A stretch of DNA of 64,000 nucleotides from Salinibacillus xinjiangensis (GCF_009649735.1 NZ_WJNH01000009.1:164217-228216); one strand, 5' to 3'; positions 33,715 to 43,558 are shown, counted from the stretch's first letter. Notes: generated by a model not told the origin, from the letters alone. Numbers and translations are program-made.

Positions 33715-33766
33715 TACTAAGCAATCGCCAGCGCCTGTCGGCTTGGCATTAGCCAATTTTATTTAA
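33715..33766. repeat. Dispersed hairpin repeat, copy 2
   Basis: This roughly 50-bp element (AAGCAATCGCCAGCGCCTGT, then CGGCTTGGC) is shared with 28484-28535. It lies between the divergent yfhP and mutY genes. Confidence 0.7.
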
Positions 33767-33795
33767 TTAAATAGCTACTTTGGAAGGTGAACCAT

Positions 33796-34869
33796 ATGTA
33801 CCAAACATCTATAGATGATTTCCTGGAAATTGAAGAATTTCAGCAGGACTTAATTTCATGGTTTCTGCGTGTACAGCGCGAGCTCCCTTGGCGACAAAAT
33901 CCCACCCCATATCAAGTGTGGGTTTCGGAAATCATGCTTCAACAAACTAGGGTGGACACAGTAATCCCGTATTATGACCGTTTTATGCAAAAATACCCTA
34001 ATCCTGAAGCCTTGGCCGCAGCAGAGGAAGAAGACGTGCTGAAAACGTGGGAGGGTCTAGGTTATTATTCCCGAGCACGAAATCTTCAAACAGCCGTTAG
34101 AGAAGTTGTTTCAGAATACAATGGAAAAGTACCAGACAACGCGAAAGAACTTGGTCAATTAAAAGGTGTTGGCCCTTATACGAAAGGGGCAATTTTAAGT
34201 ATCGCTTACCAGCAGCCTGAACCTGCAGTAGATGGAAACGTAATGCGTGTGATCTCTCGTATTCGTAAGGTAGAGGAGGATATCGCTAAGCCGAAAGCGA
34301 GAAAAATCATTGAAGGGATTGTATCTGACATGATTTCGGCTGAGGATCCTTCCTCGTTTAATCAAGGGTTAATGGAGTTAGGGGCTCTAATCTGTAAGCC
34401 CAAAAATCCACTATGTGATGAATGCCCGGTTCAAGCCCATTGCCGAGCTTATAAGGAAGACTTACAAGAGATGCTTCCTATAAAGAGTCGCAAAAAATCA
34501 CAACGAACAGAAAAATATGTGGCCCTACTAATTAGGGATGAAAATCATCGGATTCTCGTGCAAAAAAGACCGGAAAAAGGGCTTTTAGCTAACTTATGGC
34601 AGTTTCCCATGATTCCAATGGATAAAGCGAATACTACGGATGAATTGGTACAATGGTTTGGTGATCAATATGGTATTACCATTGATGTTCATAAACATTT
34701 AACCGATATTAAACATGTCTTTTCCCATATCATATGGAACTTAGACGTATATTCTGCAACCTCGACAGGTGGTTGTTTACAGGAAGGGAAGGGAGAATTC
34801 CTCTCTGCCGAAGAACTGCAGCAGTTGCCATTCCCTGTTTCTCATCAAAAAATAGCTCGACTCATATAA
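33796..34869 (+). CDS. mutY: A/G-specific adenine glycosylase
   Basis: The ATG at 33796 has GGAAGG about 8 nt upstream; the GTG at 33787 overlaps that RBS. The 357-residue enzyme has the EIMLQQTRVDTV catalytic Glu region, the HhH motif LKGVGPYTKGAI, the catalytic Asp in AVDGNVMRV, a [4Fe-4S] motif (C-x6-C-x2-C-x5-C in CKPKNPLCDECPVQAHC) and a C-terminal NUDIX-like domain that reads 8-oxoG. It removes adenine opposite 8-oxoG. Confidence 0.95.
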   Translation: MYQTSIDDFLEIEEFQQDLISWFLRVQRELPWRQNPTPYQVWVSEIMLQQTRVDTVIPYYDRFMQKYPNPEALAAAEEEDVLKTWEGLGYYSRARNLQTAVREVVSEYNGKVPDNAKELGQLKGVGPYTKGAILSIAYQQPEPAVDGNVMRVISRIRKVEEDIAKPKARKIIEGIVSDMISAEDPSSFNQGLMELGALICKPKNPLCDECPVQAHCRAYKEDLQEMLPIKSRKKSQRTEKYVALLIRDENHRILVQKRPEKGLLANLWQFPMIPMDKANTTDELVQWFGDQYGITIDVHKHLTDIKHVFSHIIWNLDVYSATSTGGCLQEGKGEFLSAEELQQLPFPVSHQKIARLI

Positions 34870-34873
34870 TTGC

Positions 34874-34910
34874 AAAAACTCCCTCTTCTTTATCGTAAGG
34901 GGGAGTTTTT
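34874..34910 (+). terminator. Terminator of mutY
   Basis: AAAAACTCCC pairs with GGGAGTTTTT across a long loop, 5 bp after the stop. Confidence 0.75.
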
Positions 34911-35042
34911 CATATCTGCAAGTATTTTACTTATTATCCCTTTAAGTAGGGGTTCTATTCAACCGTGGTATAAATTGGTAAATATCGAAAAGGATAATGA
35001 AAAAATTAATGGTTACATTAACAAATGCGGAGGTGATATGAG

Positions 35043-35219
35043 ATGGCTAAGAAGAAGACTCAATCTGGCACAAACGTTCAACACGTTAAGCAACAAAACC
35101 AACAAGCAGCTCAAGGCCAACAACAAGGCCAAGGACAGTTTGGTGCTGAATTCGCTTCTGAAACAGACGCTCAAGAAGTAAGAAAACAAAATCAAAAATC
35201 TCAACAAAACAAAAAGTAA
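35043..35219 (+). CDS. sspE: Gamma-type small acid-soluble spore protein
   Basis: The 58-residue protein is very rich in Gln, Asn and Lys (MAKKKTQSGTNVQHVKQQNQ). It contains a single EFASET segment, the GPR protease site of gamma-SASPs. B. subtilis SspE is about 84 residues with two such repeats, so this is a short one-repeat version. GGAGGTGA precedes the ATG. A terminator follows. The mutY-sspE-ygaC position matches B. subtilis. It serves as an amino-acid store in the spore core. Confidence 0.9.
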   Translation: MAKKKTQSGTNVQHVKQQNQQAAQGQQQGQGQFGAEFASETDAQEVRKQNQKSQQNKK

Positions 35220-35252
35220 GTAACACCCCCTTAATCAAACATTAAGTATCAT

Positions 35253-35290
35253 AGAAAGGGCACTCCGCATGTTAGGAGTGCCCTTTCTTT
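35253..35290 (+). terminator. Terminator of sspE
   Basis: AGAAAGGGCACTCC pairs with GGAGTGCCCTTTCT (14 bp, 8-nt loop). It abuts the next palindromic repeat. Confidence 0.88.
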
Positions 35291-35341
35291 AACGCTTTAA
35301 AGGATGTGGGGACAGTCCCCACATCCTTTAAAGCGTTAAAG
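35287..35341. repeat. 55-bp palindromic element, copy 4 (perfect)
   Basis: Two 26-bp arms are perfect inverted copies around a 3-nt centre (CAG): CTTTAACGCTTTAAAGGATG and further on one side, mirrored on the other. This copy best defines the family. Confidence 0.92.
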
Positions 35342-35429
35342 TGTGGTTGTTTACATTTCCATTTATGGTGATAAATCGGTATAATGGATAGAAGAAAAGT
35401 TATAGGCGTTAGATAGAAAGGGAGATCTT

Positions 35430-35960
35430 ATGATAATTCCCGAGCCCGGTGAAAAAATAGAAATACAAAGCTATAAGCATAATGGACAACTTCATCGCGT
35501 ATGGGATAAGACAACTGTCCTCAAAGCAAACCGCAATGTGCTCTTCGGCGGCAACGACAGGGCGTTGGTGACCGAAAGTGATGGCAGGACGTGGATTACC
35601 CGTGAACCAGCGATTTGTTACTTTCACGCCAAGTACTGGTTCAATGTAATCGGAATGATTCGTACAGGTGGCGTTTATTATTACTGTAATCTTGGCTCGC
35701 CATTTGTGTTTGATCAAGAAGCACTAAAATATATTGATTATGATTTGGATATTAAAGTGTTTCCCGATATGACCTTTACGTTATTAGATGAAGACGAATA
35801 TGAGCAGCATAAAAAGGAAATGAACTATCCAGCTGTTATTGATTCGATTTTAAAAAATCAGGTGGAAATTTTACAGCGTTGGATTAGACAGCGGAAGGGA
35901 CCATTTGCGCCCGAATTTATTGATCAATGGTACGAGCGCTACTTAACATATTTAACGTAA
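35430..35960 (+). CDS. ntdP: Nucleoside tri-/diphosphate phosphatase NtdP (YgaC)
   Basis: The 176-residue protein of the DUF402 family contains [36 protein letters not shown] and [21 protein letters not shown], the carboxylate-rich metal site. It hydrolyses nucleoside tri- and diphosphates. The RBS is GAAAGGGAG. Its position between sspE and ygaD is as in B. subtilis ygaC. Confidence 0.9.
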   Translation: MIIPEPGEKIEIQSYKHNGQLHRVWDKTTVLKANRNVLFGGNDRALVTESDGRTWITREPAICYFHAKYWFNVIGMIRTGGVYYYCNLGSPFVFDQEALKYIDYDLDIKVFPDMTFTLLDEDEYEQHKKEMNYPAVIDSILKNQVEILQRWIRQRKGPFAPEFIDQWYERYLTYLT

Positions 35961-35990
35961 GCATTTTAATATATTAGTGATATAGAAGGT

Positions 35991-36025
35991 GCCTGTTGAA
36001 TCAACAACAGGCTCTCTGCTTTTTA
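35991..36025 (+). terminator. Terminator-like hairpin after ntdP
   Basis: GCCTGTTG pairs with CAACAGGC across 6 nt. A T run (CTTTTT) follows about 6 nt later. Confidence 0.5.
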
Positions 36026-36061
36026 GCATCCTTATGAGTTACACACCGGGAGTGAAGTGAT

Positions 36062-37828
36062 TTGGGAATCATCAGGCGTTATTTACAATTTGTAAAACCT
36101 TATAAATGGAAATTACTTTTAACCATCGGAATTGGGATTATTAAATTCGGTATCCCTCTTTTAATGCCATTAATTATTAAATACGTCATCGACGATATCA
36201 TTGGAGCCGAGGCACTGACCCAAGGGGAAAAAATGAATCAGTTGCTTATCATTATGGGTATTGCTTTGTTTGTGTTCTTAGTTTTACGTCCACCGATTGA
36301 ATATTTCAGGCAATATTTAGCCCAGTGGATAGGGAGTAAAATTTTATATGACATTCGTGACCGGCTATTTGATCATATTCAAAAGCTGAGTCTTCGGTTT
36401 TACTCACAAACCAAAACAGGTGAAGTTATTTCACGTGTCATTCATGATGTGGAGCAGACGAAACAGTTTGTCATCACCGGATTAATGAACATATGGCTTG
36501 ATATGCTCACCATCGTCATTGCGGTATCCATAATGCTAACAATGGATGTCTGGCTCACGATTGTGTCCGTGGCACTGTTCCCGATTTTCGGATTTTCGGT
36601 TAAATACTTTTACTCAAGACTTAGAAGATTAACCCGTGAAAAATCACAGGCACTTGCCGAGGTGCAGGGGCATCTGCACGAGCGAGTGCAGGGAATGCCA
36701 GTTATTCGTAGCTTTGCTTTAGAGGATTATGAGCAAAACCAATTTGATGCCCAAAACCATAAGCATTTGACTAAATCGCTTGAACACACATCTTGGAATG
36801 CGAAAGCCTACACGGTGACACATACGATTACCGATTTAGCCCCACTATTTGTGGTCGGCTTAGGTGGTTATTTTGTCATTATGCAAGGCTTATCAATCGG
36901 GACAATGGTGGCGTTTGTAGGTTATATGGACCGGGTATACAATCCGCTCCGTCGACTTGTGAACTCTGCTACTGTTCTTACACAAGCACTTGCATCTATG
37001 GACCGTGTTTTTGAATTTTTGGATGAAAAATATGATATTCAAGACACCAAAAATGCGAAAAGGTTAGAGAAGGCTGATGGAGATATTCAATTAGACCATA
37101 TTTCCTTCCGCTATGAAGAAGAAGAGGCGGATGTGTTGAAGGATGTTTCTCTTGATGTGAAGCAAGGAGAAACAATTGCCTTTGTCGGCATGAGTGGGGG
37201 AGGAAAATCCACGCTTGTCAGCTTGATTCCTCGCTTCTATGACGTTACGGGGGGCAGAATCCTGCTAGATGGCCATGATATTCGGGATTATGAGGTTCGT
37301 TCTGTACGGGATAATATTGGTATGGTGCTTCAGGACAATATATTATTTAGTGATTCGGTAGCAAAAAATATCCGGATGGGAAACCCTGATGCGACCGATG
37401 AAGAGGTAGTAGCAGCGGCCAAAGCTGCCAACGCTCATGAATTTATCACAAATTTATCCAATGGCTATGACACACTAGTTGGCGAACGAGGCGTAAAACT
37501 ATCTGGTGGTCAAAAACAGCGGGTTGCGATTGCCCGAGTCTTTTTAAAGAATCCACCGATTTTAATTTTTGATGAAGCGACGTCCGCCCTAGACTTAGAA
37601 AGTGAGCACTTGATTCAAGAAGCATTAGAAAAGTTAGCTCATGACAGAACCACATTCATCGTCGCCCATCGTCTTGCTACCATTACTCATGCTGACCGTA
37701 TTGTGTTAATTGAGGATGGGGAGATTAAGGAAATGGGTACCCATGATGAATTGATGAGACGACGTGGACATTATTATGATTTGTTCCAGGTGCAGAATTT
37801 GGATCAGGAGGAAGCGCACGTGTATTAA
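36062..37828 (+). CDS. ygaD: ABC exporter, half-transporter (YgaD)
   Basis: TTG start with GGGAGTGA upstream. The 588-residue protein fuses a six-helix exporter domain (residues 15-300) to an ATPase domain with Walker A (GMSGGGKST), Q-loop ([10 protein letters not shown]), signature [14 protein letters not shown], Walker B ([12 protein letters not shown]) and H-loop (IVAHRL). It is a homodimeric MsbA/Sav1866-type multidrug or lipid exporter. Confidence 0.9.
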   Translation: MGIIRRYLQFVKPYKWKLLLTIGIGIIKFGIPLLMPLIIKYVIDDIIGAEALTQGEKMNQLLIIMGIALFVFLVLRPPIEYFRQYLAQWIGSKILYDIRDRLFDHIQKLSLRFYSQTKTGEVISRVIHDVEQTKQFVITGLMNIWLDMLTIVIAVSIMLTMDVWLTIVSVALFPIFGFSVKYFYSRLRRLTREKSQALAEVQGHLHERVQGMPVIRSFALEDYEQNQFDAQNHKHLTKSLEHTSWNAKAYTVTHTITDLAPLFVVGLGGYFVIMQGLSIGTMVAFVGYMDRVYNPLRRLVNSATVLTQALASMDRVFEFLDEKYDIQDTKNAKRLEKADGDIQLDHISFRYEEEEADVLKDVSLDVKQGETIAFVGMSGGGKSTLVSLIPRFYDVTGGRILLDGHDIRDYEVRSVRDNIGMVLQDNILFSDSVAKNIRMGNPDATDEEVVAAAKAANAHEFITNLSNGYDTLVGERGVKLSGGQKQRVAIARVFLKNPPILIFDEATSALDLESEHLIQEALEKLAHDRTTFIVAHRLATITHADRIVLIEDGEIKEMGTHDELMRRRGHYYDLFQVQNLDQEEAHVY

Positions 37829-37832
37829 AAGG

Positions 37833-37874
37833 AAGAACCATGTTGCCTATTGATGGGCAGCATGGTTCTTTTTA
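37833..37874 (+). terminator. Terminator of ygaD
   Basis: AAGAACCATG pairs with CATGGTTCTT, with an inner TGCC/GGCA pairing, followed by a T run. Confidence 0.85.
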
Positions 37875-37900
37875 GGTTTTGTGGCGAAAAACTATTGCAT

Positions 37901-38974
37901 TTATAAATCCCGAAGCTCTGTGTTAATCTGTTCCTTTTTGTGATATTGCTGATAGCTGTCGATGAGCTTTTTCAAATGCTCGAGCTGGTGATCATAGTCC
38001 ATTAACTTAGCTGCTAAAGGTAAAAACTGCAATTGCTTGGACCGATCCTTCAATTGTGAGGTGTGATCAATTAACTCCTCAATCAGATTGGTCATATTCG
38101 ATTCAAATGGCTGATGAACCTTTTCCTCGTGTTCCCGAATTTTCCCCATACACTTCATGATTAATTTTTCATGAGTATGCATCAAATAATCAATTTCCTG
38201 TACAAAACGATTCTTCATTTCTTTGGATAAATGCTCTAGCTCCTGATCGTAACGATGAAGTGTACGTAATACCTCTAATGATTTCTTCGCGCTATGAATC
38301 AGCTGACGAAATAACACAAGCTTTCGCGCGCGGCTGTAACGACTCCTTTTGGAATAAATTCGTTCCTCGGAATACAACAAATACGTATGATCAAGCTTCG
38401 TAATATCTTCTATCAGTTTTTTGATTTCATCCTTTAAGGCAGGCTGGTCCGATAGATTTCTTGATGTAATTCGAATCCATTGTAAAATTTCATTGGATGT
38501 ATGTTCGATTTGTTTAAACAATTTAGTCTCATATTTCGGTGGCAAGAAGATTAGATTCACTAAGAAGGCAGCAATAATGCCAATGAATACGGATGAAAAA
38601 CGGGTAAATGCAAATTCTACAAATGGCATATCCGTTGATTCCATTATGGCAATTACGGAAACAACAGCCAGCATGATAATTTCCTGTTTCATGCCAAACC
38701 CAATACAAATGGTGATGACGAGAATGATGGTAAACCCAATGATAAAAGGGTCATTCCCAAGTAAATAAACCATCAAAATAGCTGTAATAGCCCCTAATAG
38801 GTTAGCTTCCACCTGCTCAATAATGGTTTGAAACGAGCGATAAATAGAAGGCTGTATGGAAAAAACAGCTGCAATTCCTGCAAAAACAGCTGACGTGAAA
38901 TCAAAAATAAGGGCAGTGTACATGGCGACAGCAACCGCTAATCCAGTTTTTAGGACTCTGGCACCTAATTTCAT
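37901..38974 (-). CDS. ygaE: Aromatic acid exporter-family protein (YgaE)
   Basis: The start at 38974 follows GAAGGA; an 11-codon extension lacks an RBS. The 357-residue product has six membrane helices (residues 5-145; MKLGARVLKTGLAVAVAMY, FSIQPSIYRSFQTIIEQ) and a long cytoplasmic helical domain (about 150-350), as in ArAE_1/FUSC-type proteins. Gene order matches B. subtilis ygaE. Substrate is unknown. Confidence 0.85.
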   Translation of the reverse strand: MKLGARVLKTGLAVAVAMYTALIFDFTSAVFAGIAAVFSIQPSIYRSFQTIIEQVEANLLGAITAILMVYLLGNDPFIIGFTIILVITICIGFGMKQEIIMLAVVSVIAIMESTDMPFVEFAFTRFSSVFIGIIAAFLVNLIFLPPKYETKLFKQIEHTSNEILQWIRITSRNLSDQPALKDEIKKLIEDITKLDHTYLLYSEERIYSKRSRYSRARKLVLFRQLIHSAKKSLEVLRTLHRYDQELEHLSKEMKNRFVQEIDYLMHTHEKLIMKCMGKIREHEEKVHQPFESNMTNLIEELIDHTSQLKDRSKQLQFLPLAAKLMDYDHQLEHLKKLIDSYQQYHKKEQINTELRDL

Positions 38975-39157
38975 GAGTGAATCCTTCTTTCGTATAGATG
39001 TTATCAAGGATGTATTATAACTTATTTTTCAGGAAAAAGATTGTCTTTTCTTGCTATCTTAACGAAACTTAAACGAACTAGCAAAATTCGTGTTAAAAGT
39101 GAATGATGCGACCTATTAATAGTAAAATAGTTCGATATTTGTCGGTAAAAAACGAAC

Positions 39158-39196
39158 TTTACATAATTTTAACTAAAACTTTACACCTATTTCACG
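39158..39196 (+). promoter_or_regulatory. Pho-box-like array
   Basis: Four hexamers resembling TTAACA lie in direct repeat at 11-nt steps: TTTACA 39158, TTAACT 39169, TTTACA 39180, TTCACG 39191, each with a 5-nt spacer. They end 9 nt before the -35. This is the arrangement of PhoP-binding boxes in Bacillus. Confidence 0.7.
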
Positions 39197-39205
39197 AACA
39201 AATCA

Positions 39206-39234
39206 TTGACCTCCCTTGTCCGGTTATCTACTAT
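39206..39234 (+). promoter_or_regulatory. Sigma-A promoter of the nuclease gene
   Basis: TTGACC at 39206-39211 and TACTAT at 39229-39234 are separated by 17 nt, 40 bp before the ATG. Confidence 0.7.
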
Positions 39235-39274
39235 TAAAGTGAACCATTATTATTAGTCAAATAGGAGGGGAATC

Positions 39275-42200
39275 ATGGGAGGAAGAATGTCGAAAAAGCT
39301 TTTTAGTATGCTGCTTATTTTTACGTTAGTTTTTGCGAATTTCTCGAATTTATGGGTGAGTTCGGTTCAGGCAGAAAGTGACGTAGCAGCGGAAGGTTTG
39401 TTTATTTCGGAATATATTGAGGGTTCGTCCTACAATAAGGCCATTGAGATCTTTAATGGCACAGGCCAAGCGGTAGATTTATCAGATTATAGTCTGGAGC
39501 TTTATAGTAATGGGGCTACAGAACCAAGTCAAACGTTAGCGTTGTCAGGTAGTGTTGCCCATGGCGATGTATTTGTGGCAGCACACACTAGTGCATCATC
39601 TGAGATTTTGAATGAAGCTGATGAGACCAATGGAGCGATTATTAACTTTAATGGTGATGATGCGTTTGTACTTAAAAAAGGTGGCATTGTACTAGATGTT
39701 ATCGGCACTATTGGAGTAGATAGTGATTTTGCTAAGGATGTCACGATTGTTCGTAATTCTTCAGTAACAACTGGTACCGATTCTTATTCAGAATTGGAGT
39801 GGGATACTCATCCTAAGGACACTTTTGACAATTTAGGCAGTCATTCCATGGATGGCGTTACCAAACCAGATGACCCAGAAGACCCAACTGATCCTTCAGG
39901 GCCTGTGAGTATTGAAGATGCTAGACAGCAATCTTTAGGCTCAACAGTCACGGTTGAAGGAGTCGTTACAGCAGATAATGCAGCTATTGGGGGAGGAAGA
40001 CTCTCAACTTACATACAAGATGATACAGCTGGAATTAATCTTTTTCATTTTGATTTAACAGGTTTCCCTGACCTACAAAAGGGTGATCAAGTAAAAGTAA
40101 CAGGTACACTTGAAGAATATAACGGTTTATTAGAGGTTGTGCCTGCAAATGCGGAAAATGTGGAAGTGTTAAGTCAGGGTAACGAAATTCCACAGCCACA
40201 GGTAATTTCATTGGCTGACCTGCAGGATGAATCCGTTGCAGAACCATTAGAGGGTTCCATTGTAAAAGTAAACGGATATATTTCATCAATTCCATCTAGT
40301 CCTGCTGGTGGAGGATATAATATTTCCCTGATTGATAGCGATTTTAACGGCACAACACTTCGAGTGATGGAAGGTTCTTTAGATGTATCTGAGCTTGAGG
40401 AAGGGAAATGGTATGACATTACGGCGATTTTAAGTCAATACAATTCCTATCAAGTGATTCCGACTGAGGCAAGTGATATTACGTTGGCTGATGAACAGCC
40501 TGAGCCACCATCAGCAGTTGGTGAGTATACATCAACTGTTCGTTATGTGACAGATGGGGACACAATTCGCTTGGAAGAACCCGTTTTAGGCTCTGATCGT
40601 GTTCGTTTTGTCAATATTGATACGCCTGAGACGGATATGGGTTCAGCAAATGGGGCTCATGGAGAGAATCAGGATGAACATGGCGAAGCGGCTAAAACTC
40701 ATTTGCAAACTCTATTGCAGCCAGGCGATGAAGTTACACTTAAAATTGGTGATGAACCAACAGATGATTACGGACGCTTGTTAGCACAGGTCATTAACAA
40801 AGATGGCGTCAATACCAACCTTGAGATGGTCAAACAAGGCTATGCTGTGACGTATTTTATTTGGCCATTTGGAGATGAAGCTGTTTATGACACTTATCAA
40901 GCGGCAGTAAAGGAAGCTAAGGATCAGGAAAGAGGTATTTGGAATCCGGATAATCCTTTATTGGAGCTACCTTTCGAATACCGGGCAATTTTAGAAGGTG
41001 GAGATTTTGATAAGTATGTTGGTAACTCTGAAACCAAGCAGTACGTTACTCCTGAGAAGTGGGAAGAGGTTCCGGTTGAGAAAAGGGTCTTTTTCTGGAA
41101 TGAAAATGATGCGATTGAAGCTGGTTATACTGCAGTAGATGGTGGCGAACCAGGAGATCCTGGCGAGCCGGGTGAAGATCTTCTTTCTGTTCAATTGCTT
41201 AGCTTGAATGATTTGCACGGAAAAATTGATCAGGAATATGAGCTTGACCTTGATGGAGATGAGACGGTTGATGGGACATTTGGTCGTATGGACTATGTGT
41301 CTACGTACTTAAAGAACCGTGAACAAGAAAATCCGAACACATTAATGGTTCATGCAGGCGATATGATTGGTGGAAGTTCACCTGTATCAGCCTTATACCA
41401 GGATGAGCCAACTGTTGAAATCATGGAGGAAATCGGCTTTGATGTTGGAACTGTTGGAAACCATGAATTCGATGAAGGTACAGATGAGTTATTGCGCATG
41501 GTTGAGGGTGGAGAGCATCCTGAAGGCATAGGTACGGATGGCTATGATGGTATGAATTTTGACGTCCTTTGTGCGAACTGTGTGTATGAGGATAGTGGAG
41601 AGACGATTTTACCACCTTATGTGGTACAAGAGGTTGATGGAGAAAAAATCGGGTTTATTGGCGTGAACACCCAAGCATCTGCGGGTATGGTAATGCCAGA
41701 GGGAATTCAGGATATTAAATTTACAGATGAAGCTCAAGCAGTAAATGATGCAGCTAGTGAATTAAAATCACAGGGCATTGAATCCATTGTGGTATTAGCG
41801 CATATTCCGGCTACCCAGTCGGGATATACCTCTGCAACAGGTGAGGCTGCTGATTTGGCAAGAGCTGTGGACGATGAAGTTGATGTAATTTTTGCTGCTC
41901 ATAATCACAAAGTCGTTGATGGGGTAGTAGATGATAAATTGATTGTGCAGGCCTCTGAATATGGAAAGGCCTTTGCTGATGTCGATGTTGAGATTGACCG
42001 TGCAACAGGGGATATTGTCAGCAAAGAGGCTGAAATTGTTTATGTTGATCAAAGTCAGGTGGAGCCGGATGCGGAAGTGACGGCAATTTTGGATAAGTAT
42101 TCCTCTTTAATTGAGGATAAGATGAATGAAGTTCTCGGGTACAATGCAACCGATTTAACAGGTGACTATTCCAATGATGGTGACCATGGACTTGGGAATT

Positions 42201-43504
42201 TGATTGCAGATGGCATGAAATGGTCTATGGATAGTGACTTTGCCATGATGAATGGCGGGGGAATTCGTGATGATTTAGCCGCTGGCGAAGTTACGTGGGG
42301 TGACCTTTTCAATATTCAGCCATTCGGAAATGTGTTGATGACATTTGAGATTAAGGGTGCGGATTTATATCCAATCTTGAATGCACAGCTATCCCCTTTT
42401 TATGGACCGGATTATAGTATAAGTGGTTTTCACTATACGTGGAATCCAACTACGTCTGAGGTTGTGGATATAACGTTGCCAGATGGTACACCGATTGATG
42501 AGGATAAAACCTATACGTTAACCGTAAATAACTATATGGGCACGTCAGAAGGCAGTAAGTATAAGCCGATTGGTGAGCTAGGTCAAAACCCTGTCATGGG
42601 GCCGGTCGATGTTGATGCTTCTGTAGAGTTTGTGAAGAGCTTAAATAGTACAGAGTCTGATCCGTTTGAATATGGGCCTGAGGGAAGAATTACTGTCGCT
42701 GGTGAAGAAGAGGAGCCGGTTGAAGAAGTGACCATTTCTGAGGCGCGTGGGGCTGAGCTTGGTAGTGAAGTTCGCGTTGAAGGTGTTGTTACGTACGTGG
42801 ATGGGGCAAACTACTACATTCAGGATGAAACAGCTGGTATTGTTGTTCGTTCCTTTAACTTAGAGGCTGAGATTGGTGACAAAATTCAAGCAACAGGTGC
42901 AACGAGTGAATACTATGAGCTTCTACAAATCGTGACAGAGGATGTAGAGGTTGTGGAGTCAGGTGTTGGAGAGTCTGAACCAGCTGTTATTGAATCCTCG
43001 GGAGTTAACGAAGATGTTGAAGGACAATTAGTGGAGCTTGAGGATGTAACGGTTCATTCTGTGAATGACTTTAACGAGTTTACAGCTGAGGATTTAGCAG
43101 GAGAATTTGTGATTGATTCGGATGATCATTTCGTAGATGCGGGTCAATTATATGAATCTGTTGTTGGTGTGGTCACCTACAGTTTTGGTGAGTACAAAGT
43201 GATTCCGCGCTCTGCTGAGGATGTGGTTGGATTAGCCTTTGTGAATAGCGAAGTGGGTGAAGAAGATTTAGCTGAAGTAACTAGTAAACTAGTAGAAAAA
43301 GCTGATGTGTTCGGTATTGACGCGGTAAAAGAAGTTTTACATGCTGACTTGTCTGAGGTTGTTGAAACGAAAGGAAACACCAAGCAACACGTAAAATCTG
43401 CCGTTAAACATATCACCAAATCACTAAATAAAATCCAAAAAGGCATAGGCAATACGAAAGTAGAAGAAAAGAAAATCAAGCATGAACTAAACAAAGTACT
43501 TTAA
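39275..43504 (+). CDS. Secreted multidomain nuclease / 5'-nucleotidase, YhcR-like
   Basis: The 1409-residue protein has a signal peptide (cleavage after VQA, about residue 33) and a lamin-tail domain (about 40-165). Two OB-fold segments follow (about 215-405), then a staphylococcal-nuclease domain (about 415-560) with RVRFVNIDTPE, HGEAAK and YGRLLA supplying the catalytic Arg, Glu and Arg. A metallophosphatase/5'-nucleotidase domain (about 636-1110) shows LNDLHGKID, VGNHEFDEG, AHNHKVVDG and NGGGIRDDLAAGEV. Another OB segment (about 1150-1240) and a lysine-rich helical tail follow. It resembles B. subtilis YhcR, but no sortase motif or wall anchor is visible. It would degrade DNA/RNA and release phosphate from nucleotides outside the cell, in line with the Pho boxes. 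Confidence 0.9.
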   Translation: MGGRMSKKLFSMLLIFTLVFANFSNLWVSSVQAESDVAAEGLFISEYIEGSSYNKAIEIFNGTGQAVDLSDYSLELYSNGATEPSQTLALSGSVAHGDVFVAAHTSASSEILNEADETNGAIINFNGDDAFVLKKGGIVLDVIGTIGVDSDFAKDVTIVRNSSVTTGTDSYSELEWDTHPKDTFDNLGSHSMDGVTKPDDPEDPTDPSGPVSIEDARQQSLGSTVTVEGVVTADNAAIGGGRLSTYIQDDTAGINLFHFDLTGFPDLQKGDQVKVTGTLEEYNGLLEVVPANAENVEVLSQGNEIPQPQVISLADLQDESVAEPLEGSIVKVNGYISSIPSSPAGGGYNISLIDSDFNGTTLRVMEGSLDVSELEEGKWYDITAILSQYNSYQVIPTEASDITLADEQPEPPSAVGEYTSTVRYVTDGDTIRLEEPVLGSDRVRFVNIDTPETDMGSANGAHGENQDEHGEAAKTHLQTLLQPGDEVTLKIGDEPTDDYGRLLAQVINKDGVNTNLEMVKQGYAVTYFIWPFGDEAVYDTYQAAVKEAKDQERGIWNPDNPLLELPFEYRAILEGGDFDKYVGNSETKQYVTPEKWEEVPVEKRVFFWNENDAIEAGYTAVDGGEPGDPGEPGEDLLSVQLLSLNDLHGKIDQEYELDLDGDETVDGTFGRMDYVSTYLKNREQENPNTLMVHAGDMIGGSSPVSALYQDEPTVEIMEEIGFDVGTVGNHEFDEGTDELLRMVEGGEHPEGIGTDGYDGMNFDVLCANCVYEDSGETILPPYVVQEVDGEKIGFIGVNTQASAGMVMPEGIQDIKFTDEAQAVNDAASELKSQGIESIVVLAHIPATQSGYTSATGEAADLARAVDDEVDVIFAAHNHKVVDGVVDDKLIVQASEYGKAFADVDVEIDRATGDIVSKEAEIVYVDQSQVEPDAEVTAILDKYSSLIEDKMNEVLGYNATDLTGDYSNDGDHGLGNLIADGMKWSMDSDFAMMNGGGIRDDLAAGEVTWGDLFNIQPFGNVLMTFEIKGADLYPILNAQLSPFYGPDYSISGFHYTWNPTTSEVVDITLPDGTPIDEDKTYTLTVNNYMGTSEGSKYKPIGELGQNPVMGPVDVDASVEFVKSLNSTESDPFEYGPEGRITVAGEEEEPVEEVTISEARGAELGSEVRVEGVVTYVDGANYYIQDETAGIVVRSFNLEAEIGDKIQATGATSEYYELLQIVTEDVEVVESGVGESEPAVIESSGVNEDVEGQLVELEDVTVHSVNDFNEFTAEDLAGEFVIDSDDHFVDAGQLYESVVGVVTYSFGEYKVIPRSAEDVVGLAFVNSEVGEEDLAEVTSKLVEKADVFGIDAVKEVLHADLSEVVETKGNTKQHVKSAVKHITKSLNKIQKGIGNTKVEEKKIKHELNKVL

Positions 43505-43553
43505 CGCTTTAAAGGATATAGGGACAGACCCTCAGTCTTGTACAGCGTTAAAG
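43499..43553. repeat. 55-bp palindromic element, copy 5
   Basis: It starts CTTTAACGCTTTAAAGGA, has the centre GGGACAGACCC and ends GCGTTAAAG. Its first six bases supply the last codon and stop (CTT TAA) of the nuclease gene. Confidence 0.82.
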
Positions 43554-43558
43554 GGGTG

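Noticed and set aside
34870..35181. 103-codon plus-strand frame downstream of mutY
   Set aside because: It runs through the mutY terminator and overlaps sspE in another frame; its basic Leu/Arg-rich end is a shadow of the Gln-rich SASP.
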